A stretch of 64,000 nucleotides of DNA from Pseudazoarcus pumilus. GTDB taxonomy: Bacteria; Pseudomonadota; Gammaproteobacteria; Burkholderiales; Rhodocyclaceae. The stretch lies in NCBI RefSeq assembly GCF_002872475.1, contig NZ_CP025682.1, positions 2,604,001 to 2,668,000 of the forward strand, given 5' to 3'. Of the stretch, positions 37,801 to 45,678 are shown one piece after another (the first letter of the stretch is position 1; the number at the start of each line of letters is the position of its first letter). Below the pieces are notes generated by a model. The model did not search any database. It was not told the DNA's origin and was given only the letters and a program-made list of their open reading frames with translations. The position numbers and the translations under genes were made by a program.

Positions 37801-39877
37801 GGTCGGCCGGCAGGCGCGGCTGGTAATGACCCGGAAACTGCGGCACGCCGCGCGCGACGTTGGTCCATTCGGTAAAGCCCCGGCCCCACCACGCATCGTT
37901 CTCGGGAATCGGGTGGAACTGCGGCAGATAGAAGGCGATGGCGCGGATGCGCGAAGCCACGTCCGGCCCGGGGCACGGATGGGGCGCGTACTCCGCCGCG
38001 CGCGCATCGGGCGTGGCCGGCAGGGCGGCGGGTGCCGGTGGCGTCGCCGTGGTCGCAGCCGGCAGATCTGCCGAGCCGATCAGCGCGAAGTCGCGCAGCG
38101 CCGAGCGCACGCCGCGCAATCCGCCGCGCCGCCACACACGGCCGACGCGCCGCAGCAAGGCCAGCGGCCCGCCCGCTCGCGCCCACGCGGCCAGTGCGGC
38201 ACGCCCAATGAGGCGGGCGCGGATGCGTGCCTTGTCGAGCGGGCCGGCTGACACGTCAGAAGGCGTGACGTTTCGGTAGTGCCTCACCTCGGCCGGGGTG
38301 TCGCAATTCGCCTGCGGCTCATCGCGACCTACGGCCGTACCGACCGTATCCGGGGCCATCGACCGTAGGTCGTGGCGAGCGAAGCGAGGTGCGACGCCCC
38401 GGTCATTGGGGCCGTCACGCGGGCGGGTCGCTTCACGTTCGAGTTCGAGCCGCTCGATGCGCTGCCCTGCCTCGGCCAGTTGCGCATGGATCGCAGTGGC
38501 CTGCGCACGCTCGCGCCGCGCATCGGCAGCCGTCTCGCCCAGCCGCGCGCCCAGCTCGAACAGCAGGTGCGACGCGGCGCGCTCGGGGCGCTTCAACGGC
38601 CCGAGCACCTCGTGATAGGCCGCCACCATGGCGCCGATGCGCGGCACTTCGCGGCGTGCGAGCCCGGCGCGCAGACGCACCAGGCGTTCGGGCTCGGCGG
38701 CCAGCCCTTGCAACGAAAAAACCAGATCGTCGGCGTCGTCGAACAGCAGACCGTCGACATCGTCACCGATGCGCTCGGCAAACGCGCCGATGCGACGCGC
38801 GACCGGCACGACGCCGCTGGCGGCCATCTCGCTGAGCGTGTAGCTGAAGGTCTCGGGCCACACGGAAAGCAACAGCGCGCAATCAGGCGCGTGCTCGCCG
38901 AGCAGGCGCGGCAGGGCTTCATGCGCGTAGTCGGGAACGATGCTCACGCCGGCGCGATCGCGAAAGAACTCCCCGCCCTCGCCGCAGCCGAGCAGCAAGA
39001 CGTCGGCGAAATCGTGGATGCGCGGCAGCAGCGCCGCCAGCTCCTCACGTCCCTTGTGCGACGCCAGCCGTCCCGGCACGACCACGCGCAGGCGGGCGCG
39101 ATCGCCGCGTGCGGCGGTCGCGTTACCGAAGCCCTCGTCGATGCCGTTGGGCACGACCCGGGCAGCGCGCAGGCTCATCGCCGGAAACAGTGCGGCCAGA
39201 TGATCGAGCGCGGCGCGCGAAGGCGCGACCACGCGCACCTGTGGCGCGTCGAGCGCGCGCGCGAAGGCCTCGCGCACGGCCAGCCACCCGTCGGCGCTGA
39301 CTGCGCCGCGCACGACGTTGTCGGGATTCTCGCTCAGGCAGGTAGTCAGGCGCTCGCGCGGACACTCGCCGCAGACGGTGCCGAAGCGCGTGGTCAGCGC
39401 CGGGCAGAAGGGATAGTAGTCGTGCACGACGAAGACCGTCGGCAGGCCGGTGGCAAGCACATCAAGTGAGTGACCGAGCAGCGAGGAGACGATGACGCCG
39501 CCGACCTCGAAGCCGCGCACGACTTCGTCGAGCAGCGCGGCCGTCTCGTCGTGTGTGGCCACCGACGCGCGAATCGGCAGCGCCAGATCACGCCGCAGTA
39601 GCGGAACCTGGGGCGCAGCGGTGTCGAACAGTTCCAGCCGCCGCCCGTAGCCGTCGTAACCAACGCGCGAGCGCAGCGCGAGATGGCGATGCGCGTCGTC
39701 ATGGTCGATGAAATCACACAGCCAGCGCTCAATGCCGCCGCCCCAATCGTGCACGACGTGCAGCAATACCGGGCGATGCGGGCGCGGTGGAGCGACGTGT
39801 TCGCGCCAAGGCCCATTCGATGATGCGCCACCGAGCGCGCCCGCCTCGCTCGGGACGGAATCGTCGGGCTCGCTCAT
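34871..39877 (-). CDS. Giant multidomain glycosyltransferase: GT4 / WbsX-like / GT4 / GT2
   Basis: 1668 residues with four enzyme-like domains. Residues ~35-430 are GT4-like ([37 protein letters not shown]). Residues ~450-485 are a charged helical linker, and ~495-533 are encoded by a REP-like repeat pair read in frame. Residues ~645-985 are a WbsX / GH99-like domain ([60 protein letters not shown]). Residues ~998-1360 are a second GT4 ([39 protein letters not shown]). Residues ~1367-1600 are GT2 ([31 protein letters not shown]). WbsX domains recur in O-antigen and surface-glycan loci. It is probably a soluble cytoplasmic enzyme building an oligosaccharide in several steps. Translation is coupled to TPR-OGT 3. 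Confidence 0.88.
   Translation of the reverse strand: [1668 protein letters not shown]
38299..38396. repeat. REP/BIME-like paired repeat, copy 2 (B-A orientation, intragenic)
   Basis: Arm B (38299-38332, TGTCGCAATTCGCCTGCGG ... CGACCTAC) and arm A (38365-38396, GTAGGTCG ... GAGCGAAGCGAGGTGCGACG) face each other across a 32-base spacer. The pair lies wholly inside the 1668-residue gene and is translated without a stop as about 38 residues between the coiled linker and the WbsX domain ([11 protein letters not shown] ... [15 protein letters not shown]). Confidence 0.88.
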
Positions 39878-39960
39878 CGCATCGGCGCAGTCGATCTCAT
39901 CGGGCGATTATCCCAAAATCACCGCGCTGCCGCGAACGGATGTGCTGACGGTCGCCCCGG

Positions 39961-40045
39961 TGTCGCATTTCGCCTGCGGCTCAATGCGACATACGCAAGC
40001 TCCTGCCGCTGTCGCAGGTCGTGGCGAGCGAAGCGAGGTGCGACA
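39961..40045. repeat. REP/BIME-like paired repeat, copy 3 (B-A orientation)
   Basis: Arm B (39961-39993, TGTCGCATTTCGCCTGCGGC ... GCGACATAC) and arm A (40014-40045, GCAGGTCG ... GAGCGAAGCGAGGTGCGACA) fill the gap between the secreted-protein gene and the 1668-residue gene. Being just downstream of the secreted-protein stop on the minus strand, the hairpin could stabilise its mRNA 3' end or attenuate read-through. The rest of the gap 39878-40062 shows no gene. Confidence 0.85.
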
Positions 40046-40062
40046 TCCCCGCATCAATCAAT

Positions 40063-41619
40063 CTAGGGCTCACCCATGAAGAACGGAAAGCCGAAGGGAA
40101 GACTGAAACCCCGATGCTTCCAGTTTCCGCCGAAATTCATGTTCGCGGCACCGGAACCACCGTTGTTTGCCCGCACGAAGGCCTGGGCGATGACCGGAAG
40201 GCCATAGCCAAGCTCGAAATCCAGCTCGTCGAAAATGCCACCACCGAACAGGAAACTCGCATGCCCGTTCTCGTAGGGCACGGTGATGTCGTTGAGGGTC
40301 AGTTCGGCACCGAGGACCCCGGAGCGCGTCGCACCCTTGCGGTTGAACGACATCACGGCGACCTCGCCACACAACTGGGGACGTACCGTGGTTCCCGGAG
40401 AGACGACGACATCCGGGGTCAGAATACGCTCCTCGCGATCCTGCACTTCCAGTCCGGCAACGCGGACACACCCGGTGTCGGCATCGTAGTACTCGGAGAA
40501 CGGGAACAGGACGCCCCGGCCGTCGTCCCCCTGGAAATCCGCAGTATCTAAATGGACCACACCGCCCTCGTAGGGACGTCCCTCGACGGCATAGCGTCGC
40601 GTCGGCATCGAGAAAAGCCAGTCGGTCGCCGCGAAAATTTCCTGATCGGTGATGAACTCGTTCGACAGCCACGGAAAGGCGCCAATGCCATAAAAACTCG
40701 TGATCAGGTACTGCTCGATCGGCGAACTGTCCGGATAACGCGGCGTGGACAGATCAGGGAAATCGTACTGCGCGGGATCGACCGCACCGCTCAGGAAAAC
40801 GCCATCGAGCGTCACCTGCGCAAGGTCGGCATCGAACTTCGACGCAGTCTGCGACCAGTAACGGGTTTCGGGCAGCCCTTCCGAACTGAAGATTGTCGTG
40901 AACAAGCTGTCCACAGGCACCGCGTTCATGCTCCAGGCCGCGGCCTCATCGAGGTTCAGGATGGTCACGTTGGCGTACAGAAAGGGGGTGGCGACATCAT
41001 TCAACCGCTCCGCCTCACCGTTCTCGTCGTTGTCGACGTTCAACTGGCTGGTGTCACCGGAGACCACGGACTGCAGGATTTCCGGGGTGCACGGGGCCAC
41101 ACCGTCCACGTGCTTGATGGCATCGAACAACTCGGTTCGTGCGTCATTGCCATAGTCGATGACGTCGCCCATGTTGATGATTTCAACGTAACCCTCGCGC
41201 GTTCCGGCTGCGCGAGCCGCCTCGTCACCGGAGAGTCGCAAGGTCTCGAACGAACGATTGACGTTCTCGGGCAGGGTGCAGCTGTTGTCCTCAGTGGTCA
41301 GACGGGCACGCCCGTCGGGCCCCTGGGAGATATTGGCCGTCCACATGTCACCGGGGGACAGGAAAACCTGGAAGTCGAACACGTCGTCGGAGCGCTCCGC
41401 CCCGCGGAAACGCACCTTCACGGCCTTGCCGCTTTCCGGGTCGACGTTCACGATGTTGAGCAGCGTGACGTTGCCGTTCTGTACCGTGTAATACGGCACC
41501 ACCAGCGCCCCGCCGTAGGCATCGGCACCTTCGAGGAATCCGAACGCGCCCGCATGCGCCACCCCGCTTCCCAAACCCAGTGCAGCGATGCCGTAAGCCA
41601 GCAGCTTGTTCCTTATCAT
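40063..41619 (-). CDS. Secreted protein of unknown function, paralogue 1
   Basis: 518 residues with a clean Sec signal peptide (MIRNKLLAYGIAALGLGSGV, then AHA, cleavage before GAFG). The mature N-terminus (ALVVPYYTVQNGNVTLLNIV, then SDDVFDFQVFLSPGDMWTAN) and C-terminus (NNGGSGAANMNFGGNWKHRG) are strikingly conserved with the gene at 46677-48143; the first ~90 mature residues look about 80% identical by eye. Cysteines in SCTLPE, the GCVRV/GCLDV region and LCGEVAV are shared. There are no membrane segments or known enzyme motifs. GGGGGAG precedes the ATG by four bases, so strong translation is expected. A surface or S-layer-like protein, and possible glycosylation or T2SS substrate, is a guess from context. 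Confidence 0.72.
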   Translation of the reverse strand: MIRNKLLAYGIAALGLGSGVAHAGAFGFLEGADAYGGALVVPYYTVQNGNVTLLNIVNVDPESGKAVKVRFRGAERSDDVFDFQVFLSPGDMWTANISQGPDGRARLTTEDNSCTLPENVNRSFETLRLSGDEAARAAGTREGYVEIINMGDVIDYGNDARTELFDAIKHVDGVAPCTPEILQSVVSGDTSQLNVDNDENGEAERLNDVATPFLYANVTILNLDEAAAWSMNAVPVDSLFTTIFSSEGLPETRYWSQTASKFDADLAQVTLDGVFLSGAVDPAQYDFPDLSTPRYPDSSPIEQYLITSFYGIGAFPWLSNEFITDQEIFAATDWLFSMPTRRYAVEGRPYEGGVVHLDTADFQGDDGRGVLFPFSEYYDADTGCVRVAGLEVQDREERILTPDVVVSPGTTVRPQLCGEVAVMSFNRKGATRSGVLGAELTLNDITVPYENGHASFLFGGGIFDELDFELGYGLPVIAQAFVRANNGGSGAANMNFGGNWKHRGFSLPFGFPFFMGEP

Positions 41620-41730
41620 GTTCTCCCCCTGATGTTCGCCTGCTCAAAAGTTGAAACATAGCACATCAGCAAATGCTGGAGTTCGTCGCGAACCCTCTCT
41701 CATGGCCGATTTGCGACAGACATCGCCTCC

Positions 41731-41845
41731 GCGGGTCGATGCGGGCGAAGCGAGGTGCGACATCCGCCATTGCGGGTGGCACGCTGCCAGGGATGGCTTA
41801 GATCGGCCGAGGTGTCGCATTTCGCCTACGGCTCAATGTGACCTG
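41731..41845. repeat. REP/BIME-like paired repeat, copy 4 (degenerate, A-B orientation)
   Basis: A degenerate arm A (41731-41762, GCGGGTCG ... GCGAAGCGAGGTGCGACA) and arm B (41813-41845, TGTCGCATTTCGCCTACGGC ... TGACCTGC) lie between the acyltransferase/GT2 fusion and the upstream region of secreted paralogue 1. Both arms have substitutions in the outer ends, suggesting an older copy. No gene is seen in 41620-41849. Confidence 0.7.
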
Positions 41846-41849
41846 CGAT

Positions 41850-43616
41850 CTACGAGCGGACACCGGGCGTTTCGCGGGCGACGCGGGTGATGGCGTCACG
41901 AAGGGGCCGGATGGGGTCGCGGCGGACGAAATCGCCGATGCGCTGGTCGTAGTCGGGCCAGCGCTGGCGCAGCACGCGCTGGGCGGCTTCGACGAGCACG
42001 GACTTTTCCTCGCCGAAGCTCGCGCCGCCGGCATGGAAGACGAAGACATCGGCACACAGCAGGTGCCGCCATCCATGCTGGGCGGCGCGCAGGCAGAAGT
42101 CGCACTCCTCGCCGTAACCGCGGCCGAAGGCCTCCTCGTCGAAATAGCCGGTCTGCTCCAGGCAGGCGCGGCGGATGAACAGACAGCTGCCCACCCCGAC
42201 CGGCAACTCGACGCTCCGCCCGGCATGCTCGCGCGCGAACAATGCGTCGAGGCCGGCCAGACCCAGTGTGGGAAGAAGGTCACTCTCTTCCCCCGTGGCA
42301 GGATAGGAACAGATGGTCGCGTCGTTTGAGAACGGCGTGAGCGTGCCGGCCTCGGGATGCGCACGGGCGCAGGCGACGAGCCGGTCCAGCCAGCCGTCGG
42401 CGACTTCGCAGTCGGCGTTGAGCAGCACGACGTCGCGATCCGCATGCAACGCCATGCCGCGATTGGCCGAGAACACGAAGCCGCGATTGCTCTCGTTGCG
42501 CAGCAGATGCACGCGCGCATCGACTGCGGCGGCTTCGCAACAGGCGAGCACGGCCGGGTCGGGCGGTGCGTCCGCGATCAGGACGAGCTCAAACGGCGTG
42601 TCGCTGCTTGCGGCTAGCACGGACTCGATGCAGCGGCGCGTGAGTACGGCGTCACCAAACACCGGCACGATCACATCCACCGGGGCCTGCGCATGCGCTG
42701 CGGAGGCGACGACCGACTGCGGATGAAAATGCTCCCACGATCCCCAGAAGTGCCAGGCTTCGGGCGCGGCCGCGACGCGACGCGACAGATGCGCATAGGC
42801 CTGGCACGCAAGCTCTCCCGCATCATCGCTTGCTGCCAGCGGTACGACCTCGACGCTGCGCCGACCGCTGACGAAATCGAGGTCGGACACGAAGACGCAG
42901 GCGGGAAGCCCGCGATCCGCGGCCAGCCGGAACATGGCGCGCGGCACCTCGATGCTGCCATCGAGAAACGGCACGCGCTCGAAGGCCGCACCCTGCGCGG
43001 GCACGTCCACCGCGGCGATCACCCCGTCGCCCGCGCGCAGGGCGGCGATCACGCCCCGCAGGTCGCGGCCGACGTCGATCGTGGGCGCGCCCAGCACGCG
43101 CGCGATCCAGCGATTGCGCATGCGGTAGTACCAGCGCCGCACGATGGGCACGCCCGCCCCGTCTTCGGGCTGGGCGGCGACCAGCGGATGCGCGCGCGCG
43201 CCGCTGGCGGCGAGATCCCACAGCGCCGGGAACCCCGCGCCCCAGTGGAAGGTGTAGCCGATGAAGGCGGTGCCGGGCGACGGCCAGCTGCCACTTCGCG
43301 TGAAACGCGCGGCGAGCGCCCGACGAGGGCGGGTCATGAGGACGTAGAGGTCGGCATGATCGATCATCGCGACAAGGCGCGCGTGACGCGCCCAGGTGCG
43401 ATCGTCGGCGACGCGCCCGGCGGTGCGCGCAGCCGCGAGCGCAGGTTCCCAGCGTTCGCGGTACAGATTCTCGAAGCGGCTCGCCCAACGCAGAACGCGA
43501 TAACACAGCGGCCATGGCAGAATCGCCGCCAGACCGGGCAACAGCAGCAGTTCGAGGGAATCGTGCAGCGCGAGTGCCAGACGTACGCGTATGGAAAGAC
43601 GTGACTGACCGCTCAT
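41850..43616 (-). CDS. LpxL/HtrB-like acyltransferase domain fused to GT2 glycosyltransferase
   Basis: 588 residues from ATG 43616, which overlaps the wzt stop. Residues ~15-300 resemble the lysophospholipid/lipid A acyltransferase (LpxL/HtrB) family: LLLLPGLAAILPWPLCYRVL, FIGYTFHWGAGFPALWDL, AGDGVIAAVDVPAQG, and PRAMFRLAADRGLPACVFVS. The family H-x4-D/E site reads H-W-G-A-G-F here, so the acidic residue is missing at the expected place. Residues ~313-560 are GT2 (VDVIVPVFGDAVLTRRCIES; LLRNESNRGFVFSANRGMAL; LLNADCEV). It could cap or lipid-modify the exported glycan. Whether the acyl domain is active is doubtful. Confidence 0.75.
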   Translation of the reverse strand: MSGQSRLSIRVRLALALHDSLELLLLPGLAAILPWPLCYRVLRWASRFENLYRERWEPALAAARTAGRVADDRTWARHARLVAMIDHADLYVLMTRPRRALAARFTRSGSWPSPGTAFIGYTFHWGAGFPALWDLAASGARAHPLVAAQPEDGAGVPIVRRWYYRMRNRWIARVLGAPTIDVGRDLRGVIAALRAGDGVIAAVDVPAQGAAFERVPFLDGSIEVPRAMFRLAADRGLPACVFVSDLDFVSGRRSVEVVPLAASDDAGELACQAYAHLSRRVAAAPEAWHFWGSWEHFHPQSVVASAAHAQAPVDVIVPVFGDAVLTRRCIESVLAASSDTPFELVLIADAPPDPAVLACCEAAAVDARVHLLRNESNRGFVFSANRGMALHADRDVVLLNADCEVADGWLDRLVACARAHPEAGTLTPFSNDATICSYPATGEESDLLPTLGLAGLDALFAREHAGRSVELPVGVGSCLFIRRACLEQTGYFDEEAFGRGYGEECDFCLRAAQHGWRHLLCADVFVFHAGGASFGEEKSVLVEAAQRVLRQRWPDYDQRIGDFVRRDPIRPLRDAITRVARETPGVRS

Positions 43617-44803
43617 GACCATTCGTGCGGCAGGCGTGCGATGCCGGTTTCCAGCGTGGGATAGACGAAACGGAAGCGCGCGCAGTGCTTCCACTCGTCG
43701 TACACCGCGACGCCCGCGGCGTCGAAGAGATAGGCCGATACCTGGTATTCACCGGAATACAAGGGAATGTCGGGGAAACGTACGGTCGCACTCCAGCGTC
43801 CGTCTGACTGCCGCACGGGAAGGAAGTCGTCCGCGTGGGTTCCCACCGCGGTGATGCCGACGCCGTCGGAGCGCTCGAGCAGGATGGCGAGCGCCGGTGT
43901 CTCGCCATCTGGCATGCGGGCATGAAGCGTGACTGCGAGATCGCGGCTCTCCAGTACGCCTGGATCGCCGTCGCCGATGCCGGCGACGGTCACGCCGTCG
44001 AGGCGGCGCTCCCCCACCTCTGCTTGCACGCCTCGCTCGCCCCCCTTCGCATCGGAGTCGTCCGGCACAGTCTGCACGCGGTCGCGGATGCGTACCCATG
44101 CCTCGTACTCGGAAACCACCGCCTCGGTCGCGCCGGTGGCCGCCACCCGGCCCTCGCGCAACCACACCGCGCGGTCGCACAGGCGACGCACGTGGTACAT
44201 GCTGTGAGAGCAGAACAGAATCGTGCACCCACGCCGGCGGAACGACTCGATGCGCTCGATGCACTTGCGCTGGAAGTGCTGATCGCCGACTGCAAGCGCC
44301 TCGTCGATGATCAGGATGTCAGGTTCGACCGAAGTGACCAGCGCGAACGCCAGCCGTACGGCCATGCCGGAAGAATAGGTCTTGACCGGCCGATCGATCG
44401 CATCACCGATTTCAGCAAAGTCGAGAATTTCGGGCTCGCGCAAACGCATCTCGTCCGCCGGGATGCCGATCAGCGCACCGGCAAAGCGGATGTTCTCGCG
44501 ACCACTGAACTCCGGATGGAATCCCGCACCAAGTTCGAGAATCGCGGTCAGGCGCCCTTCACGCACGACGCGTCCCGAGCTCGGCGAGATGGCTCCGGCA
44601 ATGAGCTTGAGCAGCGTGCTTTTTCCGGCGCCGTTGTCACCGACGACGCCCAGGCATTGCCCGGGTTCGAGCGAGAAACTCACGTCGTCCAGGGCGCGGT
44701 GCAGCCTGGGGGCGAGCGCGCGCGGCGAGAGCAGATACTTCAGTCGCGCACGCGGCGACTCGAAGATGCGATAGGACTTGGACAACGATTCGACGTGCAG
44801 CAT
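43613..44803 (-). CDS. wzt: Polysaccharide ABC exporter ATP-binding protein (Wzt type)
   Basis: 396 residues. Residues 1-~230 are the ATPase: Walker A GDNGAGKSTLLKLIAG, signature TYSSGMAVRLAFAL, Walker B PDILIIDEALAVGD and the switch HSMYHVRRL. Residues ~260-390 (LAVTLHARMPDGETPALAIL; YSGEYQVSAYLFDAAG) match the C-terminal carbohydrate-binding domain of Wzt proteins that recognise the finished chain end. It energises export of an undecaprenyl-linked glycan with the adjacent permease, 3 bases upstream. The presence of this export route besides the Wzx/Wzy genes implies two different glycans. Confidence 0.95.
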   Translation of the reverse strand: MLHVESLSKSYRIFESPRARLKYLLSPRALAPRLHRALDDVSFSLEPGQCLGVVGDNGAGKSTLLKLIAGAISPSSGRVVREGRLTAILELGAGFHPEFSGRENIRFAGALIGIPADEMRLREPEILDFAEIGDAIDRPVKTYSSGMAVRLAFALVTSVEPDILIIDEALAVGDQHFQRKCIERIESFRRRGCTILFCSHSMYHVRRLCDRAVWLREGRVAATGATEAVVSEYEAWVRIRDRVQTVPDDSDAKGGERGVQAEVGERRLDGVTVAGIGDGDPGVLESRDLAVTLHARMPDGETPALAILLERSDGVGITAVGTHADDFLPVRQSDGRWSATVRFPDIPLYSGEYQVSAYLFDAAGVAVYDEWKHCARFRFVYPTLETGIARLPHEWS

Positions 44804-44806
44804 CGG

Positions 44807-45610
44807 TCAGAGCCAATCCACGATTTGCTCGCGTGCGCGGCGCAGGAATAGCGCGAGCAACACGCACGCGCCGACGATCCATGCGGCGACGGCGTAGAGG
44901 ATGGTCGCGGAGCGAATCCCGCCCAGGAGGACGACTTCCTGCCAGCCGACCACCAGAGGCGTCATCGGATTCAGCCACAAGAGCCAGGCCAGTCCGTCGG
45001 GCAGCATGGACTGCGGATAGAGTACCGGAGAGCAGAACAGCCCGATTGCAAGCAGAAAACCCACCACTTGCTGAACATCACGCATGGCCGCGGTCACGAT
45101 CGCCAGCAGATAGGCCAGCAGTAACATCACCGTGAGCTGAGCCAGAAACAGCAGCGGCGCGAACAGCACGACGCCGGGCGAACCATGGCGGATCGATGCG
45201 AAGACGACGAGGGCGAGGAAAAAAGGAAGAAAGACCAGGGATCCGGCGATCACTGCGCGCGCCGGAAACAGGACCAGCGGCAACGCGGTCTTCTGCAAGA
45301 GTGTGCCGGACTCCACCAGCGACGCGGTGCCGCGCTGGAGACTGTCGGCGAAACACATCCAGGGAATCATCCCGACGACCAGATAGGCGCCGAGGCGGCG
45401 GGTACCGCTCTCGGGATCGAGGCGGACGCCGAAAACCACATCGAACAGAAGAAAGTAGGCGGCCAACAACCCCAGAGGCTGCAAGTACAGCCAGAGAAGG
45501 CCGAGCGCGCTGCCCGCATTGCGCGCGCTGAGTTCGCGCCGCGACAGCATCCACAGCAGCGAACGGTTCCTTACGAGTTGGGCGTATTCGTGTCCGAGCG
45601 TGGCCAGCAT
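44807..45610 (-). CDS. wzm: Polysaccharide ABC exporter permease (Wzm type)
   Basis: 267 residues, the normal length for ABC-2 type polysaccharide permeases, with six hydrophobic helices (LGLLWLYLQPLGLLAAYFLL; SLVFLPFFLALVVFASI; VGFLLAIGLFCSPVLYPQSM). The N-terminal YAQLVRNRSLLWMLSRRELS is the typical cytoplasmic amphipathic start. It forms the membrane channel with the Wzt protein encoded immediately downstream. It probably opens a wzm-wzt-acyltransferase/GT2 operon; no clear promoter could be picked out in the 68 bases separating it from the parvulin gene. Confidence 0.93.
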   Translation of the reverse strand: MLATLGHEYAQLVRNRSLLWMLSRRELSARNAGSALGLLWLYLQPLGLLAAYFLLFDVVFGVRLDPESGTRRLGAYLVVGMIPWMCFADSLQRGTASLVESGTLLQKTALPLVLFPARAVIAGSLVFLPFFLALVVFASIRHGSPGVVLFAPLLFLAQLTVMLLLAYLLAIVTAAMRDVQQVVGFLLAIGLFCSPVLYPQSMLPDGLAWLLWLNPMTPLVVGWQEVVLLGGIRSATILYAVAAWIVGACVLLALFLRRAREQIVDWL

Positions 45611-45678
45611 TCCGGAGGGCGTCTTTTCGTTGAGAGCCGATTGTACGCTCTCCGGGGATGCTCATTCACACAAGCGAA

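Noticed and set aside
35738-38251. An 837-codon open frame on the plus strand opposite the giant glycosyltransferase
   Set aside because: It is a shadow of the minus-strand gene in very GC-rich DNA. Its translation is low-complexity (His/Arg/Gln-rich) with no family motif, while the opposite strand gives four intact domains.
45625-45660. Inverted repeat GAGAGC/GCTCTC downstream of the parvulin gene as a terminator
   Set aside because: The stem is only 6 bp with a 9-base loop and is not followed by a T-run on the minus strand.
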